Positions 1 through 7,632 of a DNA stretch of 21,849 bases are shown piece by piece. Within the stretch, counting starts at the first letter, position 1. Every line of letters begins with the position of its first letter. This DNA comes from an uncultured Collinsella sp. Lineage in GTDB: Bacteria; Actinomycetota; Coriobacteriia; Coriobacteriales; Coriobacteriaceae. Under the pieces are notes generated by a model. That model was not told the origin of the DNA. It made no database searches and saw only the letters and a list, made by a program, of their open reading frames with translations. A program made the position numbers and the translations under genes. The stretch is from NCBI GenBank assembly GCA_900547855.1, contig URIK01000012.1, positions 1-21,849 of the forward strand, written 5' to 3'.

Positions 1-18
1 GTACGCTTGAACTGAGAA

Positions 19-48
19 GGGGGAGGCCTCGCGGCCTCCCCCTTTTTT
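19..48 (+). terminator. Rho-independent terminator of an upstream gene
   Basis: A perfect 10-bp GC-rich stem (19-28 with 33-42) closes a TCGC tetraloop and is followed by six T residues (43-48). This is a canonical intrinsic terminator on the + strand. It probably ends a gene that lies before the window and insulates the acpS operon from it. Confidence 0.9.
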
Positions 49-62
49 GCGTTTACGGGCTC

Positions 63-128
63 TTGTCTCACATAGTAGCTGTGTTTTATAACCCTCGTTT
101 GTCGCATCTTCTGTGAACGGGCTACAAT
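63..128 (+). promoter_or_regulatory. Two tandem sigma70-like promoters before acpS
   Basis: The first candidate is TTGTCT (63-68) with TATAAC (87-92), spacing 18. The second is TTGTCG (99-104) with TACAAT (123-128), spacing 18. Both lie between the terminator at 19-48 and the acpS ribosome site at 148-152, which is where the operon promoter should be. The hexamers are seen in the sequence; their activity is inferred. The downstream one would give a leader of only about 20-25 bases. Confidence 0.5.
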
Positions 129-157
129 AACTTAGTCTGTGCGATATGGAGGTGAAC

Positions 158-697
158 ATGGCTGAAGCTGGTATCGGCGTTGATATCGTCGAGATTTCCC
201 GTATGAAATCAATACTTGAAAAGACGCCGTCGTTTGCTCGGCGTGTGTTTACCGAAGAAGAGCGTGCGTATTGTGATGCATCATCGCGCCCCGCTGCTCA
301 TTATGCCAGCCGCTTTGCTTCGCGCGAGGCGGTACTTAAAGCTCTCGGCACGGGTTTTAGTCAAGGCGTTGGTCGCAAGGATGTTTCGGTTACGCGTGAT
401 AAACTCGGCAAACCGAAAGCGCTGCTTTCGGGCCGTGCTCTCGAGATCGCTCAAGAGCTGGGTGTTGTTGAGGTCGCTCTTTCCATTACGCTTACAGGAG
501 ACTTAGCCGTTGCGAATGCCATCGCGATTACCGAAGATGCTCGGCCTAAGCCAAAAGAGGAAAAGGTGAGTACCAAGAAACGCGTAGCGCAGACATTTAA
601 AGAGGCTCGCTCTGTTTTAGATGAGCTTGAGCAGTTGCAGAATTCAGCATTGACGGAGCACCTGGGCGATGCTTCGCAAGATACGCTAGGAGCATAG
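158..697 (+). CDS. acpS: Holo-[acyl-carrier-protein] synthase with C-terminal extension
   Basis: AcpS transfers 4'-phosphopantetheine from CoA to the serine of acyl carrier protein, activating fatty-acid synthesis in the cytoplasm. The ATG at 158 is chosen because GGAGG lies at 148-152; an ATG at 146 would overlap that site. The protein is 179 residues. GIGVDIVEI places the Mg-binding Asp at D9. The second metal-ligand region SRFASREAVLKAL has E57 and K61. The C-terminal strand reads SITLTGDLAVANAIAI, where many homologues carry SxSH-type residues. Residues from about 125 are a charged extension beyond the usual length of about 120, including a Lys-rich stretch and a predicted helix. This is the first gene of the operon, and its stop lies directly before the next ATG. 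Confidence 0.9.
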   Translation: MAEAGIGVDIVEISRMKSILEKTPSFARRVFTEEERAYCDASSRPAAHYASRFASREAVLKALGTGFSQGVGRKDVSVTRDKLGKPKALLSGRALEIAQELGVVEVALSITLTGDLAVANAIAITEDARPKPKEEKVSTKKRVAQTFKEARSVLDELEQLQNSALTEHLGDASQDTLGA

Positions 698-2314
698 ATG
701 AAACCGGTTTTGAGTACCGAAGAAGTCGTTCGTCTCGAGGATATCATCGAACGCGAAGGGACTTCGAAGGCCGAGCTTATGGAGCTAGCGGGTGAGTTTG
801 CCGCCAACGAGGTCTTGAAGCTCAATCCCGATCGGGTTCTCGTTCTGGTCGGTTTTGGTAATAATGGCGGCGACGGTTGGGTTGCCGCCGATATTCTGAG
901 CCATAAGGGTGTGGACGTCGATATCGTTTCTCCGGTTGAGCCGGATGAGATTCCTGCTGCTCTGGCACGTCATGTTGCTCGTCGTACTGCCGGCCGCGAT
1001 GTGCACGTTTGCGTCGGCCCCTCGCGTGACGAACTCGAGGTTTTGATCGATAAGGCCGATGTTGTTGTCGATGCCATTTTTGGTACCGGTTTCCACGGGA
1101 ATCTGCGTGCGCCGTTCTCCATCTGGATTCCTACGGTCAATGAATGCGCCGATTGTGTCGTATCCATTGATGTCCCCTCGGGCCTGAATGCCGAGACGGG
1201 CGTTGTTGATGACGACTGCATTCGTGCCGAGCATACGGTGACGATGATTGCGCCCAAGATTGGTCTGTATAGCGCTGATGGTCCTGAGTATGCTGGCGAT
1301 TTGATCTGCGGCAATCTTTACGACCGTCTTGACGAGGTCATCGATGATGTCGAACACGCCGCCGAGATTGTCGAGCCCGGTGACTTAGTCGATTACTTTG
1401 CTCCACTTCCTACGAATATCGATAAGTATTCCCGTGGCTCTGTGCTTATTGTCGCCGGATCTGCGCAATATCCTGGTGCTGCCATTATGGCGGCCAAGTC
1501 TGCAGCTCGCGCGGGTGCTGGTTACGTGGCAGTCGCGGCTCCTGACGCCTGCGCCAATCTTATTCGCATGGCACTTCCTTCGATTCCCGTCTTTGCTATT
1601 CCGTCTGATTCCCGCGGCTCCTTTGGCGCCGCTGCGCGCATGACGGTGTGCGAGATTGCAAAGAAGTACAGCTGCGTACTGTGCGGTCCCGGTATGACGA
1701 CGTCTGCCGGCGCTATGCAGGTGGTTTCGGGCTTGCTCGAGCTTGATGTACCGCTTATTTTGGATGCCGATGCACTCAACTGCCTTGCTAAGATTGCCAT
1801 TGACGGTATTGATAGTAACCCCGAGATGTATCGTCGCGAGCAGCCGTTGGTTATGACGCCGCACTATCGTGAGCTTTCGCGTCTGGTTGCCGGTGACGAG
1901 GTGAACGACCTTGGTACCGCGATTGCAGCCGCGCAGAAGGTTGTCTGGGCTGCAGGCTCCGACAATCTGGTGGTCATTGCCAAGGGGCCGACGACGGCTA
2001 TCTGTGGCGTTGAGCGTGTGCTGCTGCCACTTTCGGGTCCGGCTTCTCTGGCAACTGCCGGTTCGGGTGATGTTCTCGCGGGTATTTTGGCCGGCACGCT
2101 TGCCACCATGCGCGACGAGATGGATCGTTGGGAGTTGCTGTATTCGTACGCCGTCGCACTTCACAGCTACGCCGGTTTTGCCGCGGCGACGGAGTATGGT
2201 GAGAAGAGCGTTATCGCTACCGATCTTATCGACTTGATCGGTCCTGCCATGGAACTGGCGGCAAAGGATGCGCTCGAAGATCTGGGAATCATGGACGAAG
2301 GGTCGGATGACTAA
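698..2314 (+). CDS. nnr: Bifunctional NAD(P)H-hydrate epimerase / ADP-dependent NAD(P)H-hydrate dehydratase
   Basis: This 538-residue enzyme repairs hydrated NADH and NADPH (NAD(P)HX). The N-terminal YjeF_N-type domain (about 1-225) interconverts the R and S epimers: it has GFGNNGGDG at 52-60, then a DAIFGTG segment and SIDVPSGLNAETG. The C-terminal ribokinase-like domain (about 235-525) dehydrates S-NAD(P)HX using ADP: it has KYSRGSVLIVAGS, a CGPGMT segment, LDADALNCLA, a TPHYREL segment and TAGSGDVLAG with the expected catalytic Asp at D458. The two-domain arrangement matches E. coli Nnr (YjeF). ATG 698 follows the acpS stop directly, with AGGAG at 688-692, so translation is probably coupled. 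The acidic tail GIMDEGSDD is unremarkable. Confidence 0.93.
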   Translation: MKPVLSTEEVVRLEDIIEREGTSKAELMELAGEFAANEVLKLNPDRVLVLVGFGNNGGDGWVAADILSHKGVDVDIVSPVEPDEIPAALARHVARRTAGRDVHVCVGPSRDELEVLIDKADVVVDAIFGTGFHGNLRAPFSIWIPTVNECADCVVSIDVPSGLNAETGVVDDDCIRAEHTVTMIAPKIGLYSADGPEYAGDLICGNLYDRLDEVIDDVEHAAEIVEPGDLVDYFAPLPTNIDKYSRGSVLIVAGSAQYPGAAIMAAKSAARAGAGYVAVAAPDACANLIRMALPSIPVFAIPSDSRGSFGAAARMTVCEIAKKYSCVLCGPGMTTSAGAMQVVSGLLELDVPLILDADALNCLAKIAIDGIDSNPEMYRREQPLVMTPHYRELSRLVAGDEVNDLGTAIAAAQKVVWAAGSDNLVVIAKGPTTAICGVERVLLPLSGPASLATAGSGDVLAGILAGTLATMRDEMDRWELLYSYAVALHSYAGFAAATEYGEKSVIATDLIDLIGPAMELAAKDALEDLGIMDEGSDD

Positions 2315-2316
2315 TC

Positions 2317-3462
2317 ATGAATAAAGCCGATTTGACGCGCTGGTCCTGGGTCGAGATCGACCGCGGGGCGCTCCGTCGCAACACGAGGGCCTATAAGAAC
2401 TTGCTGAATCCACGTCAGCGCCTGTGCTGCGTGGTCAAGGCCGATGCTTATGGTCATGGAGCTGTTGAGTGCGCCAAGATCATGTATTCGGTCGGTGCCG
2501 ACATGTTTGCCGTGGCGACGGTTAACGAGGGCGTTGAGCTCCGACAGGGCGGGATTACGAAACCCATCCTCATCCTAAGCGAGCCGCCTATCGAGGCCAT
2601 TCCGACGTTGCTCGAGTTTGATATCATGCCCTCGGTCTATACGTCTGACTTTGCTCTTGCGTATGGCGAATGTGCCGTCGCGGCGGGCAAAGTGGGCAAG
2701 TATCATCTCGCCATCGAGACGGGCATGAATCGTATCGGCGTTCACTACACGCAGGTGCTCGACTTTGTCCGCGGTATAAATTTCCATCGCGGTATTCAGT
2801 GCGACGGCGTATTTACGCACTTCGCCACGGCCGATGAACCTTCGGGCTGGGACTACAAGCTGCAGTGTCAGCGCTTTACCGAGGCCGTTCAGGCCATTAA
2901 GGATGCGGGTTTTGAGTGCGGTATCGTGCACTGCGCCAACACGCCGTCCTCGATGCTCGACCCCTCGATGCATTTTGATATGATCCGCGCCGGCGTTGGC
3001 TTGTATGGCATGCAGCCGTGCGAGCTGAGTGGCCGCGTGATGCAGCTTGATCCCGTTATGAGCGTCCATGCGCGTGTGACGCGCGTGGCACACCCTGCGA
3101 TGGGTGAGGGCGTGGGCTACGGTTTTACCTACCGCGTACCGCGTACGCGCGTTCAGATCTGCACGCTGCCGATCGGTTATGCCGATGGCCTATCGCGTAC
3201 GCTTTCCAATCGTATGGATGTGCTGTATCGCGGCGAGCGCGTGCATCAGGTTGGCAATATCTGCATGGACCAGTTTATGGTCGCCATTCAGTCCAACCCG
3301 GCACACGAGATTCCCGAGGCCGAGTATGGTGACGAGATGATCATTGTCGGCCGCGATGGCGATGCCGAGATCACTATGGACGAGATGGCCCGACTGCGCG
3401 GAACGATTAACTACGAGGTCGCCTGCGGCTTTGGCATGCGTCTCGACAAGGTCTACGTGTAG
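2317..3462 (+). CDS. alr: Alanine racemase
   Basis: This PLP enzyme converts L-alanine to D-alanine for peptidoglycan. The 381-residue length is normal. The fold-type III barrel begins with WVEIDRGALRRN. CVVKADAYGHG contains the PLP lysine at K41. The second catalytic base is the tyrosine of GVGYGFTYR at Y268, close in numbering to Bacillus Alr (K39, Y265). IETGMNRIG, VFTHFATAD and GNICMDQFM are further family signatures. The start at 2317 lies two bases after the stop of the previous gene. No strong Shine-Dalgarno is visible, so reinitiation coupled to the upstream gene is likely. Its place next to the cofactor-repair gene and tsaE is common among Gram-positive bacteria. Confidence 0.95.
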   Translation: MNKADLTRWSWVEIDRGALRRNTRAYKNLLNPRQRLCCVVKADAYGHGAVECAKIMYSVGADMFAVATVNEGVELRQGGITKPILILSEPPIEAIPTLLEFDIMPSVYTSDFALAYGECAVAAGKVGKYHLAIETGMNRIGVHYTQVLDFVRGINFHRGIQCDGVFTHFATADEPSGWDYKLQCQRFTEAVQAIKDAGFECGIVHCANTPSSMLDPSMHFDMIRAGVGLYGMQPCELSGRVMQLDPVMSVHARVTRVAHPAMGEGVGYGFTYRVPRTRVQICTLPIGYADGLSRTLSNRMDVLYRGERVHQVGNICMDQFMVAIQSNPAHEIPEAEYGDEMIIVGRDGDAEITMDEMARLRGTINYEVACGFGMRLDKVYV

Positions 3463-3470
3463 GAGCCGCT

Positions 3471-4091
3471 ATGGGCGTCATGCACATCCCCGGCCATACC
3501 CATCAGGCACCACGTGAGGTCGCACTCGAGGAAATTGAGGCCGTTCTGGGCGATTGTCACCTCTGCCAGCTCTACCAGTCGCGTCACAATATCGTGTTTG
3601 GCGTGGGAAACCCCCGCGCTCGCGTGATGTTTATTGGTGAGGCGCCGGGCCGCAATGAGGATTTGCAGGGCGAGCCTTTTGTGGGGGCGGCAGGCGAGGA
3701 CCTCAACGGCATTTTGTCGCTGGCGGGGCTCAAACGCGAAGACGTCTACATTGCCAACGTGCTTAAGTGCCGCCCGCCGGGAAACCGCAATCCGCGTCCC
3801 GAGGAAGTGCTGGCTTGCTCGCCGTTTTTGCGTGAGCAGATTCGAAGCATCTGGCCTGATATTATCGTGACGCTCGGCAACCCCGCGACGCACTTTGTGC
3901 TTAAGACCGAGATTGGCATTACTAAGCTGCGCGGCAGGTTCCACCAGATGGGGCATTTTGTAGTAATGCCCACTTTTCATCCGGCAGCAGCGCTGCGCAA
4001 TCCGGCGTGGCAGGAGCTGCTGGAGGAAGACTTTAAGATGCTGGGCGATTATCTGGAGCGACATCCCGCACCAGAGGACGCCTCGGAATAA
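3471..4091 (+). CDS. Type-4 (family 4) uracil-DNA glycosylase, 4Fe-4S
   Basis: This 206-residue protein removes uracil from DNA, formed by cytosine deamination or dUTP incorporation. Four cysteines placed as in family 4 enzymes (C29, C32, C100, C116) should bind a 4Fe-4S cluster. Motif A is GEAPGRNEDLQGEPFVG (from G56), and the C-terminal motif is TFHPAAALRNPAW. RSIWPDIIVTLGNPA is the typical strand between them. ATG 3471 has AGGAG at 3461-3465, five bases upstream. The family was once annotated as a phage SPO1 DNA-polymerase-related protein. It is co-transcribed with alr and tsaE, but nothing in the sequence ties it functionally to them. Confidence 0.92.
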   Translation: MGVMHIPGHTHQAPREVALEEIEAVLGDCHLCQLYQSRHNIVFGVGNPRARVMFIGEAPGRNEDLQGEPFVGAAGEDLNGILSLAGLKREDVYIANVLKCRPPGNRNPRPEEVLACSPFLREQIRSIWPDIIVTLGNPATHFVLKTEIGITKLRGRFHQMGHFVVMPTFHPAAALRNPAWQELLEEDFKMLGDYLERHPAPEDASE

Positions 4092-4103
4092 TAAGGAGCA
4101 TAT

Positions 4104-4610
4104 ATGTCCCTGGAGCGCCTGGGGGTAGGTACTTACAAAACGACTTGCGCTGCCGATACGGAGTACTTTGGCGAGCTAATTGCACCGTGCCTTGAGGACG
4201 GCGATGTGCTTATCCTGACCGGTGGCCTGGGAGTGGGCAAAACTCACTTTACCAAGGGCGTCTCGCGCGGGCTGGGCGATGGGCATATGGTTACGAGTCC
4301 TACGTTTGCGCTCATGGCCGTTCACGATCAAGGTCGTATTCCGCTGTTTCACTTTGATCTATACCGCCTGGAGCATGCCTACGAGCTCGAGGATACGGGC
4401 ATTTTCGATGTGCTGGGCTATGAGGGTGCTTGCCTGCTGGAATGGGGCGAACAATTCCAGGACGAGCTGACGGATGAGTATCTTTCGGTGACGCTCAAGC
4501 GTGATGAGGGCGACAGCGATGTGCGAACGATAACGCTTGAGGCGCACGGTGACCGCGCAATGGAGCTTTCCCATTTGATTGATAAGGCTGTACAAGATGA
4601 GCTTGCATAA
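4104..4610 (+). CDS. tsaE: tRNA threonylcarbamoyladenosine biosynthesis ATPase TsaE
   Basis: TsaE is the ATPase that works with TsaB and TsaD to turn over the t6A37 synthesis machinery on ANN-decoding tRNAs. The protein is 168 residues. Its P-loop reads GGLGVGKTHFTKG with K46 and T47. It is followed by TSPTFALM and HFDLYRLEHAYELED, and by LLEWGEQF, the family's C-terminal motif. ATG 4104 has AAGGAG at 4093-4098. The gene overlaps the start of the tsaBD fusion by 14 bases, placing all the late t6A factors except TsaC in two adjacent genes. Confidence 0.93.
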   Translation: MSLERLGVGTYKTTCAADTEYFGELIAPCLEDGDVLILTGGLGVGKTHFTKGVSRGLGDGHMVTSPTFALMAVHDQGRIPLFHFDLYRLEHAYELEDTGIFDVLGYEGACLLEWGEQFQDELTDEYLSVTLKRDEGDSDVRTITLEAHGDRAMELSHLIDKAVQDELA

Positions 4611-6981
4611 CGACAACGCGCTGGTGGTGGCGCTCGATACCTCGACCGACATGCTTGCCTGCGCGGCAAGCTGGATTGATGGGCAGACGGGCGAGACGAA
4701 GCTCGTGAGTGGCGACCACATGTGTCGCCGTCACGCCAACGTTGAGCTCGTGAATACCGTTGATGGCGTGCTGGCTCAAGCCGGTCTGGATCGCAGCGAT
4801 GTTGGTTGCTATGTGGTCGGTCGCGGCCCGGGGTCCTTTACGGGTGTGCGCATCGGCATCTCCACTGCCAAGGGCCTCGCGCGTGGTGCCAATGTTCCGC
4901 TGCTGGGCGTGTCGACGCTCGACGCTTGCGCTTGGACGGCGTGGAAGGCTGGCGTGCGCGGCAAGCTTGGTATCTTGGCCGATGCTATGCGCGGTGAGGT
5001 ATATCCGGCGCTGTATATGCTGGTCGATGAGGGTCCCGAGCGTCAATTTGAGCGCGAACACGTGGTCAAGGCCGCCGTGGCGCTCGATGAGTGGCGCCGA
5101 GCAGCGGACTGGGACCAGGTTCAGCTGACCGGTGACGGTCTCGTGCGCTATGGCAAGCTGCTGGGTGAGGACGAGACCGCCCGCTGCGTGGAGCGCGACC
5201 TGTGGTGGCCTTCGGGCGAGGGCTTGCTGCTCGCGCACGCTGCGGGTGACGGCGATCCGGCCCGCGTCCTGCCGATTTACACGCGCCTTTCGGATGCCGA
5301 GGAAAACGAGCGCAAGCGTCTTGGTCTTGCCGAGAGTGCGCAGAGCGGAATTACGGGCGTTGCCGATGAGCTCGCCGGTCGTCATCTGCAGTTCCGTCCC
5401 ATGGGCGCGGCGGATGCCGAGGGCGCGAGCGCGCTGGAGGCTGCCTGCTTTGAAGGTGCCGGACACAAGGCGTGGACGCCGGGCATGTTCCTGTCCGAAC
5501 TGGGCGAGGACGTCGCTGCGCCGCGTAGTTGGTGGGTGGCACACGACGACGGCAAGCTGCTGGGCCTTGCCGGCGGTATGGTCGTGGACGGTGATGTGCA
5601 GATTCTGGATGTCGCCGTCGACCCGGCACATCGCCGTGAGGGCATTGCCCGCAAGCTGCTGTCGCATGTGAGCTATGATGCCCAGATGCTCGGCTGCACC
5701 ACGGCTTCGCTCGAGGTCGAGGACGGCAACGAGGGAGCGATCGCGCTTTATAACGCTCTGGGCTTTACCGAGGCAGGACGGCGCCGCGGCTACTATGGTG
5801 CCGGCAAGGATGCCATCGTCATGACGGCGCCGCTGCCCTTGGTGCTCCCGGTCGACAACGCTTCGCCCGAGCCGACGGCGGCTGAGCAGCGTGTATGGCC
5901 GCTGCCTGCGCCCGAGCGAACCGTTGAGGAGCGCGCTGAAATTGAGCGCCGTCGCCTAGTGCTCGCTATCGAGAGTTCCTGCGACGAGACGGCCGTGGCG
6001 ATTATCGATGCGGATGGCAATATGCTGGCCAACCAGGTGTCGACACAGATTGATTTTCACGCCCGCTTTGGCGGCGTGGTGCCCGAGATCGCCTCGCGCA
6101 AGCACGTTGAGGTGATTGTGAGTGTCGTAGATGCGGCGCTCGAGGATGCCGCGGCATCGCTTGGCCTTGAGGGTGGGGCGATTGCGCCAAGTGAGCTTGC
6201 CGCCGTGGGCGTGACGCAAGGTCCGGGCCTGGTGGGTGCCCTGGTGGTGGGTGTCGCCTTTGCCAAGGGCTTTGCGTATGCTGCCGGCAAGCCGCTCGTG
6301 TGCGTCAATCATCTGGAGGGCCACTTGTTCGCCAACCTGTTGGCGCAGCCCGACCTCAAGCCTCCGTTTATCTTTACGCTTGTCTCGGGCGGGCACACCA
6401 TGCTCGTGCACGTAAAGGCATGGGGCGACTACGAGGTGCTCGGAGAGACGCTCGACGATGCCGTGGGTGAGGCCTTCGACAAGGTAGCCAAGGCGTTGGG
6501 TTTGGGCTATCCCGGTGGCCCCATCATCTCCAAGCTGGCCGAGACAGGCAATCCCCGCGCGATCGATTTTCCCCGCGCGCTTAACAGCAGGGGAGACTAT
6601 CGTTTCTCGCTTTCGGGCCTCAAGACGGCGGTGACGCTCTACATCGAGCAAGAGACCAAGGCCGGGCGCACGATTCACCTGCCCGATCTGGCGGCTTCGT
6701 TTGAGGCAGCTGTCTTTAACGTGCAGTACAAGAAGGCCAAAAACGCATTGCACGCTACCGGATGCAAGGAATACTGCATCGGCGGCGGCGTCTCGGCCAA
6801 CCCGCATCTGCGCGAGATGATGATCAAGAAGCTTGGGCGTCAGGGGATTCGCGTAACGGTGCCGCCCTTGTCTGCCTGTACCGATAACGCAGCCATGATC
6901 GCGGAGGTCGCTCGCCGTAAATTCGACCGAGGTGAAATCTCGCCGTTCGACGTCGACGCCGATCCAAACATGACGCTGTAG
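4597..6981 (+). CDS. tsaD: TsaB-RimI-TsaD triple fusion: t6A37 synthesis plus N-acetyltransferase
   Basis: A single 794-residue protein carries three normally separate enzymes. Residues about 10-235 are TsaB (LDTSTD; RGPGSFTGVRIGIS from R76), the scaffold subunit. Residues about 260-415 are a GNAT acetyltransferase of the RimI type (acetyl-CoA loop R346-R-E-G-I-A351; EVEDGNEGAIALYNALGF), expected to acetylate ribosomal protein S18. After a Pro/Glu-rich linker, residues about 450-794 are TsaD, which transfers threonylcarbamoyl to A37: IESSCDETAVAI (C462), metal ligands H572 and H576 in NHLEGHL, VSGGHTMLV and D763 in CTDNAAM. ATG 4597 is preferred over a TTG at 4579 because AAGG lies at 4584-4587. 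All three domains look intact. Last gene of the operon. Confidence 0.93.
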   Translation: MSLHNDNALVVALDTSTDMLACAASWIDGQTGETKLVSGDHMCRRHANVELVNTVDGVLAQAGLDRSDVGCYVVGRGPGSFTGVRIGISTAKGLARGANVPLLGVSTLDACAWTAWKAGVRGKLGILADAMRGEVYPALYMLVDEGPERQFEREHVVKAAVALDEWRRAADWDQVQLTGDGLVRYGKLLGEDETARCVERDLWWPSGEGLLLAHAAGDGDPARVLPIYTRLSDAEENERKRLGLAESAQSGITGVADELAGRHLQFRPMGAADAEGASALEAACFEGAGHKAWTPGMFLSELGEDVAAPRSWWVAHDDGKLLGLAGGMVVDGDVQILDVAVDPAHRREGIARKLLSHVSYDAQMLGCTTASLEVEDGNEGAIALYNALGFTEAGRRRGYYGAGKDAIVMTAPLPLVLPVDNASPEPTAAEQRVWPLPAPERTVEERAEIERRRLVLAIESSCDETAVAIIDADGNMLANQVSTQIDFHARFGGVVPEIASRKHVEVIVSVVDAALEDAAASLGLEGGAIAPSELAAVGVTQGPGLVGALVVGVAFAKGFAYAAGKPLVCVNHLEGHLFANLLAQPDLKPPFIFTLVSGGHTMLVHVKAWGDYEVLGETLDDAVGEAFDKVAKALGLGYPGGPIISKLAETGNPRAIDFPRALNSRGDYRFSLSGLKTAVTLYIEQETKAGRTIHLPDLAASFEAAVFNVQYKKAKNALHATGCKEYCIGGGVSANPHLREMMIKKLGRQGIRVTVPPLSACTDNAAMIAEVARRKFDRGEISPFDVDADPNMTL

Positions 6982-6997
6982 CTGGTACGGCGCGGTC

Positions 6998-7119
6998 CCC
7001 GGACGGAGGGGCCGGATATAAGGTTTCCTGCTCTACAGTCCTGCGCAAGACGAAGGCCACATTAAGTGGCCTTCTTTGCGTGCGGAACTCGCGATGAACT
7101 TCGTGCCCCGCCGTCCGGG
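6998..7119 (+). repeat. Large palindromic 3' element, copy 1 (with inner terminator hairpin)
   Basis: Outer 15-bp arms (6998-7012 and 7105-7119) pair with one mismatch. Inside is a second hairpin at 7052-7074 (GAAGGCCAC, loop ATTAA, GTGGCCTTC), which extends on both sides via CGCAA/TTGCG and is followed by a short T-run. The inner hairpin probably terminates the tsa operon, 70 bases after the tsaD stop. The same element recurs in inverted orientation at 12126-12256. Shared blocks are TAAGGTTYCCTGCTC (7019-7033), ACAGTCCTGC (7035-7044), the ATTAA loop and a 20-base block at 7080-7099 with one difference. Its identity as RNA structure or mobile palindrome is open. Confidence 0.8.
7044..7080 (+). 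terminator. Probable intrinsic terminator after tsaD
   Basis: A perfect 9-bp stem (7052-7060 with 7066-7074) closes the loop ATTAA, and flanking CGCAA/TTGCG lengthens it. The T-run is short and broken (TTCTTTGCG), so efficiency is uncertain. It is the central hairpin of the larger palindromic element at 6998-7119. Confidence 0.6.
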
Positions 7120-7170
7120 AGGACGCCTCTTTATTGATGGGAGGCCTGATAGGTCGATGGTTCCGTGCCC

Positions 7171-7510
7171 GGATGCGTCCAAAGTGGGACGGGCTTTCCG
7201 GATGGACAGGCTTTCGAAAAATGCGTCCCGGAATTTGCCTTTGGAATGGGACGTAGTTTCCCGTTGAGGTGCTTTGCGGAAAGTGCATCCCACTCTGGGC
7301 GGTCGAAGTGGGACACACTTTCCCAAAGGCGCTCCAACGGGAAATTGCGTCCCATTATTCGGTCAAGAAACGGGATGCATTTTCCCAATGAGAGCAAAAC
7401 CGGAAAATGCATCCCACAATCAGCCCTCAAAGTGGGACGCCGTTTCCCGATGAGGCACTCGACGGAAAATACATCCCAGAAATGGCCTTTGAGCTGGGAT
7501 AAGATTTCCG
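7171..7510. repeat. Tandem array 1 of palindromic units, 62-bp period
   Basis: Six units lie between the tsaD 3' element and the surface-protein gene. The GGGAC/GGGAT block recurs at 7186, 7248, 7310, 7372, 7434 and 7496, exactly 62 bases apart each time. Each unit is an imperfect palindrome: a GGAAANTGCATCCCA-like arm, about 15 variable bases, then a TGGGACNNNTTTCC-like arm. Units are separated by about 14 bases, often resembling AATGAGNNCTCAAC. Adjacent arms can also pair across the spacer (for example 7372-7385 with the arm starting near 7402, a perfect 14-bp match). Unit 1 is shortened. The array is 107 bases or more upstream of the surface-protein ATG. No function is recognised. Confidence 0.9.
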
Positions 7511-7523
7511 CGGCATCTCGGAT

Positions 7524-7606
7524 TCTCAAAAATGAGACACGCCGTTGGCGAAAATGAGACACGTGATATCGGGCATCGGATGTATCATTTGCAAAAATGA
7601 GTCCAC
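7524..7606 (+). promoter_or_regulatory. Three phased AAAATGAGnC repeats upstream of the surface-protein gene
   Basis: AAAAATGAGACAC (7528-7540), AAAATGAGACAC (7551-7562) and AAAAATGAGTCCAC (7593-7606) recur just before the start codon at 7633. The ATGAG cores are 22 and 43 bases apart, close to two and four helical turns. The first copy also forms a small palindrome TCTCA-AAAA-TGAGA (7524-7537). A TATCAT at 7583-7588 is a weak -10 candidate without a clear -35. The repeats are seen directly; an operator role is inference. Confidence 0.45.
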
Positions 7607-7632
7607 TCCACTCGAATAAAGCGAGGTCCCTC

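Noticed and set aside
4495..5667. 390-residue minus-strand frame over tsaBD
   Set aside because: It is antisense to the intact TsaB-RimI region with no ribosome site and no recognisable motif.
7171..7510. CRISPR array
   Set aside because: The conserved arms are only about 15 bases, both arms are diverged between units, and spacers share sequence with one another. No cas gene is in the window.
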